A DNA stretch of 64,000 nt from NCBI GenBank assembly GCA_963676635.1, contig OY781105.1:1984001-2048000 (forward strand). The letters are read 5' to 3'. Position numbers and translations under genes: made by a program. How positions within the stretch are numbered: the first letter of the stretch is position 1; each line of letters opens with the position of its first letter. This stretch comes from GCA-002708315 sp963676635. Lineage in GTDB: Bacteria; Bacteroidota; Bacteroidia; Bacteroidales; F082. Shown here piece after piece: positions 9,486 to 17,974 of this stretch. The notes beneath the pieces were generated by a model. That model ran no database searches and was not told where the DNA came from. It saw nothing but the letters and a program-made list of their open reading frames with translations.

Positions 9486-9522
9486 TAAGGTTGGAATATA
9501 GCCCTGTGACCGTTCATAAATA

Positions 9523-9555
9523 AGGTTGACGCTTAGTTTAGTTTTTTAAACTTCC
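9523..9555 (+). repeat. Left terminal inverted repeat of the IS3-type element
   Basis: It aligns with the reverse complement of 11015-11045 with a handful of mismatches and a 2-nt gap. It is preceded by ATA at 9520-9522, a possible target duplication. Confidence 0.7.
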
Positions 9556-9668
9556 TGTTAATAACATATTTTTTAAAAATAATTCGTCATTCATATTTTT
9601 GTGATGTAAAGTCAAACGGAGAAGGGCTCTGCTGAGGAGCAACCCTTCAAGGGATAACTTTACCAAGT

Positions 9669-9702
9669 AAAAAAAGTTGGGGAGGGAAATTATTTTCTCC
9701 CC
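9669..9702 (-). terminator. Terminator at the 3' end of the transposase unit
   Basis: On the minus strand GGGGAG (9702-9697) pairs with CTCCCC (9684-9679). The stem is followed after AAC by a run of seven T (9675-9669). It lies about 60 nt downstream of the orfB stop, inside the element. Confidence 0.6.
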
Positions 9703-9764
9703 ATTTTTAAAGTTCAAAAGTATAAACTTTTTTGTTTGCATATGCCTAATAAAACCTATCATAT

Positions 9765-10647
9765 CTAACAGTATTCAGTTACTATTTTCACGGGCCTTTC
9801 TTTTTCATCTTGAGTATTTATCCAATTAGCATATTGACTTGGAGTTCTGTAGCCTAGTTTTTTTGATGGCCATACCTGATTAATTTGAACTTTTATTCTA
9901 TTGAGTACTATGTTCAAGTGGCTTGTACTTTTAATGTCATAATCAATCAGATATTCATTCTTAACTATCCCGTTTTCTCTTTCAGAAAGTCCATTTTCCA
10001 GGCAATTTGTTGCTTGGCTTGGTTTTACTTGTGCTTGCCTTAACATTTGTTGGAACTTATTGCTGCGATATTGTCCGCCGGCATCAGTGTGTATTATCAT
10101 TTGATGGTCATACTTTCGTTTTTTATTATAAGCAAAGACTTGCCTAAGGCATTTTTCCGCATTTACTCCATCCATGTTCTTGCTTCCCAACAAACCTTTC
10201 ATCTCAAGCGTATAATAATCGACAAAATGAAATATGTAGTACAATGTACCATTGAGTGAACGATAATATGTTATATCTCCAACAATTACCTTATTTGCCT
10301 CCCTAATATTCATTCCTGCTATTAAATTAGGGTATTTATATTGATGTCCTCTGGAGTCAGTTGTTTTAATAAATGATTTGTATGGTTTTAATGCATAACC
10401 TCTAATACTCATTTGTTGTTCAAACTGATTTATCCCAAGCAATGATGACAATTGTTCTTTGTGATAGATGCTGCGTAATCCAGCCCTGGACTTTATTTCT
10501 CTGTTCTTTACTACTTTCTCCTCTGCATGATTATATATCATTTCTTTTACTATCTCTCTTAAGCCTCTTATGAAAGGCTTGTCGGCTTATTCCTATAAAA
10601 TCTGAAACAGACTTAATAAAGTGTCCTTTTGATATCGTCCTGCTCAT
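9765..10647 (-). pseudogene. IS3-family transposase OrfB (DDE integrase), frameshifted
   Basis: The gene should start at the ATG at 10647, which overlaps the orfA stop as ATGA. It reads MSRTISKGHFIKSVSDFIG and onward for about 31 codons. At the AG repeat near 10554-10560 the frame must skip one base (or two are missing) to continue as EIVKEMIYNHAEEKVV. The C-terminal part from 10541 keeps the catalytic core: D in VGDITYY, D in HTDAGGQYRS and E in SERENGIVKNE. The shift is +1 or -2, unlike the -1 slippage used by IS3 elements, and no A6G-type slippery run lies there. A disabling mutation is the simplest reading. Confidence 0.8.
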
Positions 10648-11000
10648 TGCTTGGGTTTGTACTTTTTTTCCAGGTCTTCTCCTTTTTCTTCACTTAAAAC
10701 CTCTACAACAGATTTATAATAATCAAGTTCCAACTGTTTCCTGCCAATAGCACTCTCTAATTCCTTAATCTGTTTAAGAAGTTCAATATTCTTACGTTCC
10801 TCTGAAATCTTCTCTACTACAATACGCTCTGTCTTTTGTAATTTAGAAAATTTCTTCCGCCATTTGTAAATAGCAGTATCGCTTACTTCATAAATTTTAC
10901 TCAGTTCCCGTACTGTGATTTTTCCTTGGTCTAATAAATCTACCTTCTCTTTTTTAAAGGCTGTACTAAAAGTTTTTCGTAATCTTCTTTTTGTTTCCAT
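10644..11000 (-). CDS. IS3-family transposase OrfA, helix-turn-helix protein
   Basis: 118 residues from the ATG at 11000 (METKRRLRKTFSTAFKKEKV). A longer frame to 11030 would begin inside the terminal repeat. The N-terminal half is a homeodomain-like HTH of the transposase_8 type, with TVRELSKIYEVSDTAIYKWRKKF. The C-terminal half is a leucine-rich coiled coil (IELLKQIKELESAIGRKQLE) for multimerisation with OrfB. Its stop overlaps the natural orfB start by 3 nt, indicating translational coupling. Confidence 0.88.
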   Translation of the reverse strand: METKRRLRKTFSTAFKKEKVDLLDQGKITVRELSKIYEVSDTAIYKWRKKFSKLQKTERIVVEKISEERKNIELLKQIKELESAIGRKQLELDYYKSVVEVLSEEKGEDLEKKYKPKQ

Positions 11001-11014
11001 AAATTCAAATTTAC

Positions 11015-11045
11015 GGAAGTTTTCAACCAAACTTAACGTAAACCT
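11015..11045 (-). repeat. Right terminal inverted repeat of the IS3-type element
   Basis: The reverse complement of this segment aligns with 9523-9555. ATA at 11046-11048 follows it. Confidence 0.7.
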
Positions 11046-11064
11046 ATATTATGAACTAACACTG

Positions 11065-11077
11065 AACATTGAACCTT
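11065..11077 (+). repeat. Right arm of the heptamer-repeat hairpin split by the IS
   Basis: AACATTGAACCTT pairs perfectly with 9473-9485. It is followed by further TGAA-type heptamers. It lies 60 nt beyond the 3' end of the fucosidase gene. Confidence 0.6.
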
Positions 11078-11137
11078 GAATTAGTAACGACTTACAATTA
11101 TCAAATCGCCACTCCTTATTATTATAGTCTTGACTTC

Positions 11138-12451
11138 TTACTCCTGAATCTCTAACTTTCCGTCAAGCAACACAGCAATAACCGTCATATCCTTATCCAG
11201 CACTTTCTGTGGAACATCAATAAATACAAGACCCGCATCTTTACTCCAATAGGGTTTCAGATAAACCTGATGCTCCAGCTTTGTGCCATTGCCAACAACC
11301 CATATTCTGTTAATTTTATTCTTAATACCCTCAAGCATTATCTCCTTTTGCGGGATATAAGGCAGGAAAAGATAAATAATTGTACTATCGGCAGACAGAG
11401 TAGAAGGTCCATAAAAATACCCCGGAGGCAGTCCTGCGCCAGTGCCATAAATAGCCTTTGAATGTTTGTTAGTCCATCGACCAAGATCCTTCAATATCGC
11501 TACCTGTTCATCAGGGATAGTACCATCAGGTTTAGGTGCGACATCCAGAAGCATATTACCTCCCATAGACAGGCATTCGGCAAAGATGTCAATTACCTCC
11601 TGAGAAGATTTATAATTATGATCATTACCCTGATATCCCCACGAGTCATTCATTGTCATACAAAGCTCCCAGTAAGTCGACTCAGGCTTTTTAACAGGCA
11701 GTCCTTGTTCAGGAGTTGCATAATCACCATAGCCCTGAAGGCGTGAATTAATAATAATATCTTCGTTAGTATCAAAGAGCATCTCTCTGATTGTTGGGGC
11801 ATCCCACATCTCCGCACTCTGCTCCCAGTCGCCGTCAAACCACACCAGATCAGGTTTAAATTTATTTACAAATTCATTTATCTGATTGTGATTAAAGGTG
11901 CTAAAGGTGCTCCATCTTACACTATCAGATTTATAACGCTTTTTGTTACGGGTAAAATTGGGATAGTCAGGATGTGACCAATCAAGAAGAGAGTAATAAA
12001 GACCTACCTTAATATCATTCTTTCGTAATGCTTTACAGAATGGTTTCACCAGATCACGGTTTGCCGGAGTGCTGTCTACCACATTGAGATTGCTGAATTT
12101 TGTATCCCACAAAGCAACACCATCATGGTGCTTGGTAGTAAGCACTGCATACTTTGCTCCGCTTTCGCTGATAAGGTCAGACCAGTATTCAGGATCATAG
12201 TTTTCAGCATTAAAGCCTGAAAGCTGTGACATATACTCATCATAAGGAATATATTCATTAAAAAACGACCATGATTCGTCAATACCTTTAACGCTATAAA
12301 TTCCCCAATGAATAAAAATACCAAGACGAGCATCCTTAAACCACTGCATTCTTTGTTGTTTTTCTTCTTTTGTTTCTTTTTCCTGCGAAAGAAGTGAAAA
12401 GCTTACAATCAGCATTAACGCAACGGAAAGATAATATCTCATATTCCTCAT
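11138..12451 (-). CDS. Alpha-L-fucosidase, glycoside hydrolase family 29
   Basis: Retaining exo-fucosidase that releases L-fucose from glycans. 437 residues with an N-terminal signal peptide (start at 12451, or 12442 at the second Met), so probably periplasmic. Seen: FKDARLGIFIHWGIYSV (residues 38-54), AVLTTKHHDGVALW (102-115), and the catalytic nucleophile D206 in DLVWFDGDW. A beta-sandwich C-terminus is short. The gene lies 107 bp downstream of the sulfatase maturase gene in the same direction, so it is likely part of the sulfatase operon. Released fucose would feed the fuc operon upstream. Confidence 0.94.
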   Translation of the reverse strand: MRNMRYYLSVALMLIVSFSLLSQEKETKEEKQQRMQWFKDARLGIFIHWGIYSVKGIDESWSFFNEYIPYDEYMSQLSGFNAENYDPEYWSDLISESGAKYAVLTTKHHDGVALWDTKFSNLNVVDSTPANRDLVKPFCKALRKNDIKVGLYYSLLDWSHPDYPNFTRNKKRYKSDSVRWSTFSTFNHNQINEFVNKFKPDLVWFDGDWEQSAEMWDAPTIREMLFDTNEDIIINSRLQGYGDYATPEQGLPVKKPESTYWELCMTMNDSWGYQGNDHNYKSSQEVIDIFAECLSMGGNMLLDVAPKPDGTIPDEQVAILKDLGRWTNKHSKAIYGTGAGLPPGYFYGPSTLSADSTIIYLFLPYIPQKEIMLEGIKNKINRIWVVGNGTKLEHQVYLKPYWSKDAGLVFIDVPQKVLDKDMTVIAVLLDGKLEIQE

Positions 12452-12558
12452 AACTTTTTTATTTAACGCAATATACTAAATAAAGATAACCTGAGATAAG
12501 ATAAAGTTGCATGGAAAAGAAGACTTATTAAAGCGCAGGGATTACTAACTAATATAGC

Positions 12559-13719
12559 TTAAGCTTTAAAATACCCTGAAGCATCAAAAGTACCTTTTCT
12601 GCCTGTACTCTGTTGTCTCCATAATTTAGCAAGCAATTGAAAGCGCTCATTGCTGTATGCAAAGAAAGTTTTATAAGCCTCACAAAAATAGCTATTCTGT
12701 GATACAGGATCTCTGTATTTAGGACATCCGCCATAGCACATTGATTGCCACGGACAAGTCAGACACTCTTCATTAAGATTCCTTTTTCTTTGTCCGAAAT
12801 TATGCTGCTGCTCACTGTTAAGCATATCTATCAATCTGCTATCATGAATATTCCCAAGTTTATCTTCAGTATTCACAAAAAAGTCACATGAATAAACATC
12901 ACCGTTATGTTCCACAACCAGGTAAACACCACACTCTTTCATAAAGCTGCACTCAGGCATACCAAAACCCAGATGAACATGAAAAGCGTTCTCAATAAAT
13001 CTGATAACCGGAGCATGGCGGCCAGAAGCGTAATCATCAAACCATCTGTCGAATATTCTGCAATAGAACCTGCCCAATTCTTTTGGATCTACAGAGAAGT
13101 CCTTAGGTTGTCCCGAAATATCTCTCTCCATAACAGGATTAACCTGCAGCCAGCCATAACCTTCCCGGGCAAAGTAATCATATAACACATCAGCAGCACC
13201 TGCATTCTTTTGTGTAATACAGCTAAGGATATTCACCTCCACCCCGGCATGCATCAGCTTCCTTCCGTTTTCTCTTGCTTTTCTCCAGCTTCCCTTTCCA
13301 GCCCTATTGATCCGGTATATATCATGAACCTGCTCATGGCCATCGATTGATAAGCCCACAAGGAAGTTATACTCTTTCAGAAAAGAAACCCAGCTATCAT
13401 TAAGCAATGTACCGTTTGTCTGCAAACTATTCCCAATAGTCTTTGGTGATGTTCTGCCATATTTTATCTGCAGCTCCACAGCTTTTTTAAAAAAATCAAG
13501 ACCTGCCAGTGTTGGTTCACCACCCTGCCATGTAATACTATATTGCGGACCTGTTTGATCGCTAAGCTGTCCCAGCAGGTTATCAAGAGTATCTTCACCC
13601 ATAACAGGCAGTTCCTTGTAAAGGCTCTCTTTCTCAAGATAAAAACAATAGTCGCAATTCAGATTACATTTTGCTCCTACAGGCTTTACGATAACTGATT
13701 GTAATGGTTTTAGTATCAT
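12559..13719 (-). CDS. Anaerobic sulfatase-maturating enzyme (radical SAM, anSME)
   Basis: Radical SAM enzyme that oxidises the active-site Ser or Cys of sulfatases to formylglycine in the cytosol without oxygen. 386 residues. The SAM cluster motif CxxxCxxC is at C18, C22 and C25 (CNLNCDYC). The SPASM region has Cys in CSFMKECGVYL, DVYSCDFF, CLTCPWQSMCYGGCPKYR and YFCEAY, enough for two auxiliary clusters. The family Asp lies in LSIDGHEQVHDIYR. The start overlaps the stop of the upstream sulfatase by 1 nt (TAATG), so maturase and substrate are translationally coupled. Confidence 0.94.
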   Translation of the reverse strand: MILKPLQSVIVKPVGAKCNLNCDYCFYLEKESLYKELPVMGEDTLDNLLGQLSDQTGPQYSITWQGGEPTLAGLDFFKKAVELQIKYGRTSPKTIGNSLQTNGTLLNDSWVSFLKEYNFLVGLSIDGHEQVHDIYRINRAGKGSWRKARENGRKLMHAGVEVNILSCITQKNAGAADVLYDYFAREGYGWLQVNPVMERDISGQPKDFSVDPKELGRFYCRIFDRWFDDYASGRHAPVIRFIENAFHVHLGFGMPECSFMKECGVYLVVEHNGDVYSCDFFVNTEDKLGNIHDSRLIDMLNSEQQHNFGQRKRNLNEECLTCPWQSMCYGGCPKYRDPVSQNSYFCEAYKTFFAYSNERFQLLAKLWRQQSTGRKGTFDASGYFKA

Positions 13720-15671
13720 TACTTGACAATAATTTCATCAAAGAATATCCATGCCGGATTACCTTCCGCAGGATGTCCCGGAGGGCATTCTCCAATATTT
13801 TTAGCAACTACACGAATAGCTTTTGCTGAGGCATGTTTTGAAATAACAGCCCTGTACTTATTACCCATTCCTGTCTTCACCATATTATCCGCCGTAACTG
13901 TAGCCAGTTGTTCAAAATTCTCCCCATCCTCACTCACCCAGACAGTAATATTCTCCGGGAGGAAAATCCATGACCCCTCTGCTTTCATTGTACCTACCTC
14001 AACGGTATCAAAAACAGTATTCTCTTTAAAGGTAATTATAGCATCCATATTATTTCCATAATAACCCTGCCATGATCTGTCTTTAAAAGCAGCAGAAGCT
14101 ATTCTTCCATCCACCAGACCTTCAGGACCACGACCTGAATATTTTATCTTATAATCAGTAGCAAGTTTCACATCAGCACCATTGGCAAGATGCTCAATAT
14201 CTTCGGGAAGATCATATGTTAAGCCACTGCTACGCACTCCCACACCTTCTTTTCCGGTAAGGTAATCTCCCAGATCGCAACGTATGCTGTCGGCTACCTT
14301 ATTCAAACGCTTAACCACATCCGGGTTTTCATCAATTACGTTATCTGTTTCAAAAGGGTCACTCCTTAAATTATATAGCTCCAGTCCGGATTCCCCATAA
14401 TTATACTTCCCCGGCATTCCATTCTTACCGGGCTCCACACCTTCATAGGATCTGTACATATGAGGGAAAACCAGCTTCCACTCACCTTCCCTTACAGCTT
14501 CCAGATCACAGTCGTTATAATAGTAGCAAAACACATTTCTGGGATTTGACGCAGTATCACCCATCATCAAAGGCAGAATATTTACCCCATCGATGGTATG
14601 CTCAGGCAGAGAGCCTCCGGTAATATCAGCGAGAGTAGGTAATATATCAATAGTAGAAGCCAGATTATTTATTGTCATTCCTTGCGGAATATGGCCGGGC
14701 CAGCTAATAATACAAGGCACTCTATGGCCTCCCTCCCAGCTGGTGCCCTTCCCTTCGCGAAAGCCACCGGTTGTACCGGCATGAGTTCCAAAATTCTTCC
14801 ACGGGCCGTTATCGCTGGTATATATAATAAGAGTATTGTCAGCTATTCCGTTTTCTTCAAGAGCTTTGATTACCTGGCTTACCGACCAGTCGATCTCTTC
14901 AATTACATCACCATAACGGCCGTAGGTACTTTTACCAGCATACTTCTCTGATACGCCAAGAGGCACATGAGGCATAGGATGCGGGAAATAGAGAAAGAAA
15001 GTCGTATCAGCATTTCTGTTTATAAAATCAACTGCTCTGTCGGTAAGAAGAGTAGTTATGCTATCCATATCCTCAATGGAGTTAAACGGTTTTGTCCTTT
15101 CATTACCCTCTATCAGCATTAGTGGAGGATAATTACTCTTTCCTTTACCTTCTTTTGGCAGAGGCTTGTTATCATAACTCACAGGCCACATATCGTTGGA
15201 ATACGGAAAACCAACATACTCATCAAAGCCATGTTGCAAAGGCAGGAATTTCCGGCTATCACCCAGATGCCATTTCCCAAATATACCAGTAACATAGCCC
15301 TGTTCTTTGAGCATCTCAGCAATGGTAAGCTCGTTATCAGAGATACCATGATCAGAACCCGGAGTAAGAGCACCCGTCACTCCTACCCTGTTTGAATAAC
15401 AACCGGTGAGCAAGGCAGCCCGTGATGCAGAGCTTACAGCCTGCGATACATAGAAACTGGTAAACCGAACTCCCTGTTGGGCCAGACTATCGATGGTTGG
15501 TGTTGTAAATCCTTCAGCACCATAGCATCCCAGATCACCATAGCCCTGATCATCAGTAAAAATAAGTACGATATTCGGATTGTTTTGCTGTCCGTAAAGA
15601 GAGCCTGCCAGTGAAGCTGCTACTGCCCCAAACATAAGTCGTGTTGTATTCCACCTCTTCTTTCTCAACAT
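13719..15671 (-). CDS. Secreted Ser-type sulfatase (S1 family) with C-terminal discoidin-like domain
   Basis: 650 residues with an N-terminal signal peptide ending near GSLYGQQ. The alkaline-phosphatase-like fold carries metal ligands D40/D41 (IFTDDQGYGDLGCYG) and the formylglycine motif with Ser80 (S-S-A-S-R-A-A-L-L-T-G), followed by GKWHLGD near residue 126. It resembles arylsulfatase A/GalNAc-6-sulfatase types; the substrate is not fixed by sequence. About 130 C-terminal residues form a domain like F5/8-type carbohydrate-binding modules, also found in the upstream sulfatase (both end in IFFDEII/LFIDEII). The gene lies 11 nt after that sulfatase and overlaps the maturase. Confidence 0.92.
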   Translation of the reverse strand: MLRKKRWNTTRLMFGAVAASLAGSLYGQQNNPNIVLIFTDDQGYGDLGCYGAEGFTTPTIDSLAQQGVRFTSFYVSQAVSSASRAALLTGCYSNRVGVTGALTPGSDHGISDNELTIAEMLKEQGYVTGIFGKWHLGDSRKFLPLQHGFDEYVGFPYSNDMWPVSYDNKPLPKEGKGKSNYPPLMLIEGNERTKPFNSIEDMDSITTLLTDRAVDFINRNADTTFFLYFPHPMPHVPLGVSEKYAGKSTYGRYGDVIEEIDWSVSQVIKALEENGIADNTLIIYTSDNGPWKNFGTHAGTTGGFREGKGTSWEGGHRVPCIISWPGHIPQGMTINNLASTIDILPTLADITGGSLPEHTIDGVNILPLMMGDTASNPRNVFCYYYNDCDLEAVREGEWKLVFPHMYRSYEGVEPGKNGMPGKYNYGESGLELYNLRSDPFETDNVIDENPDVVKRLNKVADSIRCDLGDYLTGKEGVGVRSSGLTYDLPEDIEHLANGADVKLATDYKIKYSGRGPEGLVDGRIASAAFKDRSWQGYYGNNMDAIITFKENTVFDTVEVGTMKAEGSWIFLPENITVWVSEDGENFEQLATVTADNMVKTGMGNKYRAVISKHASAKAIRVVAKNIGECPPGHPAEGNPAWIFFDEIIVK

Positions 15672-15682
15672 TATTATTTCTT

Positions 15683-17716
15683 CTATTGTAGTATAATCTC
15701 ATCAATAAACAACCATGCTGGCTGTCCTTCGCCGGGATGGCCTTCAGGGCATACGCCACGGTTCTTTGCCATTACCCTTATATATCTGATGCCCTGTTGA
15801 ACTAAAAAGTTGCATTCATGCACAGTACCACCATTGGGTCGATTTATAACATTAATTTGTCTGGCTTTCGGTAACTCTGTATAGTTCTTGTCGTTTCCGG
15901 CCACCCATACTTCAACATCTTCAGGTAAAAATATCCACGAACCTGTTTGTTCAAGAAATCTAACAGTAACAGTCTTAACAAATGTTTGTGACTCCAGCTT
16001 CCATTCCACATTCATATCTTCACCTTCAAAGCCACACCATGCATCAAAAGATCCCGGGTTTAATGGTGTCGGATTCTCAATAACGCCATCATACAGGGCA
16101 TTGTCACCTCCTCCCGTATATTTGTCGTTGGGAGGTGTTTTAAACACAGACTTGCTGACTCTGGCAATATTTTCTGTGGCTTTTGTTGATGGAGGAACAG
16201 ACTGTATTGTGTCGCCATAATGCCGGCGTACACTATCAAGTCTGGCCGTCATTTGCAGCTGTACGTCACTATAATCCGGATTACCATACAGGTTATTCAT
16301 TTCCGAAGGATCCTGAACCAGGTCATAGAGCTCCCAATCATCAATCTTATAGTAAAAGTGAATAAGCTTATACTGATCCGTCCTGATACCATAATGCCGC
16401 TGAACTGAATGCTCTCCCGGATGTTCAAAATAGTGGTAATACACAGCCTCCCTGCCTTTATTGGTGCTATCTTCAATAAGGCCCCTGAACGATTCACCCT
16501 GCATACTCTCAGGAGCTTCTGCACCAGCATAATCGAGAAAAGAAGGTGCAAAATCAACATTCATAACCAGTTGATCTCTTACTACTCCTGCTTCGATTTG
16601 TTCAGGATATCGTATAAGTAATGGCATCCTCAGACTCTCTTCATACATAAACCGCTTGTCGAACCATCCATGCTCTCCCAGGAAAAAACCCTGATCTGAA
16701 GTGTACACAACAATAGTATTTTGATCCAGATTATGATCCCTGAGATATGACAACACTCTGCCAACATTTTCATCAACAGCATCTATGGTAGCGAGATAAT
16801 CCTGCATATACCAGTTATACTTAAGCCGTGCAAGCTCTTTACCTGTTTCATCAGCAAGCACAAACTCTTCATACCTCAAACGATAAAGCTGACTCCATTG
16901 GGCACGGTCGGCAGAATCCATTCTTTCAAGACCCATATATCGTGCCTCCAGCGACTCTGTGGAATCAGGATGGATAATCTTCAGGTCAAGGTCCGGCAGC
17001 ATATCTTCATCAACCGACATATGCTGCATTTGAGCAGCTGTGCGCCCTTTATAGTCATCATAAAAATTATCCGGAACCGGAATATCCGTATTCCAGTAAT
17101 TCTCAATATCATTAAGTCGAGGCATCCAATTACGGTGGGGAGCTTTGTTATGAATCATAATAAAGAAAGGCCTGGTAGTATCTCTTTGGCTTATCCACTC
17201 CAACGCATCATCAGTAATAAGATCAGTTACATAACCATGAGCACGATATTCTTCACCATTCTTTATGAAATCGGGGTTGTAATACGAACCCTGTCCTGGC
17301 AATATATTCCAGTAATCAAATCCTGAGGGAGCAATCTTAAGATGCCACTTACCTACGATAGCTGTCTGATAGCCATCACTACGCAATACCTTTGAGAGGT
17401 TAATCTGTGCCGTGTCAAAAACAACAACATTGTTATATAACCCGTTTTCATGACTAAAACTTCCGGTAAGAATAGAAGCACGACTGGGAGCGCTTATGGC
17501 ATTGGTACAAAAACAATTTGTAAATAACACACCTTCATTGGCAAGCTTATCAATATTTGGGGTTTTTATCAGTGATGAATCATAACTACTAATGGCTTGT
17601 GTTGTATGATCATCACTCATAATGAAAATGATATTGGGACGTTGCTGGGCAGATAATCCCATTGAGGCAATACCTGCGCCTCCCAGTATTAATGACTTTC
17701 TGATCTTATCATTCAT
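15683..17716 (-). CDS. Secreted Ser-type sulfatase (S1 family), GlcNAc-6-sulfatase-like
   Basis: 677 residues with an N-terminal signal-like segment (GIASMGLSAQQ). Metal ligands are in FIMSDDHTTQ (D35, D36). The formylglycine motif has Ser75 (S-A-P-S-R-A-S-I-L-T-G), followed by SFSHENGLY, a form seen in heparan GlcNAc-6-O-sulfatases of Bacteroides. GKWHLK lies near residue 122 and TSDQGFFLGEHGWFDKR near 343. The C-terminal 130 residues repeat the discoidin-like module of the next gene. It is the first gene of a sulfatase-sulfatase-maturase-fucosidase run. The substrate class is an inference from the motif. Confidence 0.92.
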   Translation of the reverse strand: MNDKIRKSLILGGAGIASMGLSAQQRPNIIFIMSDDHTTQAISSYDSSLIKTPNIDKLANEGVLFTNCFCTNAISAPSRASILTGSFSHENGLYNNVVVFDTAQINLSKVLRSDGYQTAIVGKWHLKIAPSGFDYWNILPGQGSYYNPDFIKNGEEYRAHGYVTDLITDDALEWISQRDTTRPFFIMIHNKAPHRNWMPRLNDIENYWNTDIPVPDNFYDDYKGRTAAQMQHMSVDEDMLPDLDLKIIHPDSTESLEARYMGLERMDSADRAQWSQLYRLRYEEFVLADETGKELARLKYNWYMQDYLATIDAVDENVGRVLSYLRDHNLDQNTIVVYTSDQGFFLGEHGWFDKRFMYEESLRMPLLIRYPEQIEAGVVRDQLVMNVDFAPSFLDYAGAEAPESMQGESFRGLIEDSTNKGREAVYYHYFEHPGEHSVQRHYGIRTDQYKLIHFYYKIDDWELYDLVQDPSEMNNLYGNPDYSDVQLQMTARLDSVRRHYGDTIQSVPPSTKATENIARVSKSVFKTPPNDKYTGGGDNALYDGVIENPTPLNPGSFDAWCGFEGEDMNVEWKLESQTFVKTVTVRFLEQTGSWIFLPEDVEVWVAGNDKNYTELPKARQINVINRPNGGTVHECNFLVQQGIRYIRVMAKNRGVCPEGHPGEGQPAWLFIDEIILQ

Positions 17717-17941
17717 GCGTATATCGATTCAAGAGTAAAAATATACAAAATATTTTATAAACTGTATTAGACCTGATACATGTTTAATGCATCCGTGGAT
17801 AAATATAATAGTATGCTAATACTCAACAGGTATTTTATTTATTATGGAATAAACAAAGAGCCTTTGACATGGAATTTAAACTTTTAAGCCTTTATTCTCA
17901 CAATAATAACCATCAATCCCTGCATTATTTCGCTCGATTTG

Positions 17942-17949
17942 TATATTTG
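17942..17949 (+). promoter_or_regulatory. Candidate -7 box for the GH2 gene
   Basis: TATATTTG matches TAnnTTTG and lies 25 nt before the GH2 start codon, in the 258-bp divergent gap between the sulfatase operon and the GH2 operon. No convincing -33 element was seen. Confidence 0.5.
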
Positions 17950-17974
17950 TACAAATTAAAGCTACATCACAAAT

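Larger units (their letters stand above)
9523..11045 (-). mobile_element. IS3-family insertion sequence (about 1523 bp), probably inactive
   Basis: The element has imperfect terminal inverted repeats of ~31-33 bp (9523-9555 and 11015-11045) that share AGGTT-ACG-T-AGTTT-GTT and AAACTTCC. Flanking ATA triplets (9520-9522 and 11046-11048) may be a 3-bp target duplication. Two genes are arranged as in IS3/IS150 elements: orfA (HTH), then orfB (DDE integrase) with an ATGA overlap. A 3' non-coding tail of about 240 bp carries a terminator. orfB is frameshifted, so this copy is probably not autonomous. The exact outer bases are uncertain by a few nt. Confidence 0.85.

Noticed and set aside
9538..9762. 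74-codon open frame in the IS tail (minus strand)
   Set aside because: It spans the terminator hairpin and the terminal repeat, and its composition is unlike a protein.
10541..10647. Programmed translational frameshift in IS orfB
   Set aside because: The shift needed is +1/-2, not the -1 used by IS3 elements, and it lies inside orfB at an AG repeat with no slippery A-run.
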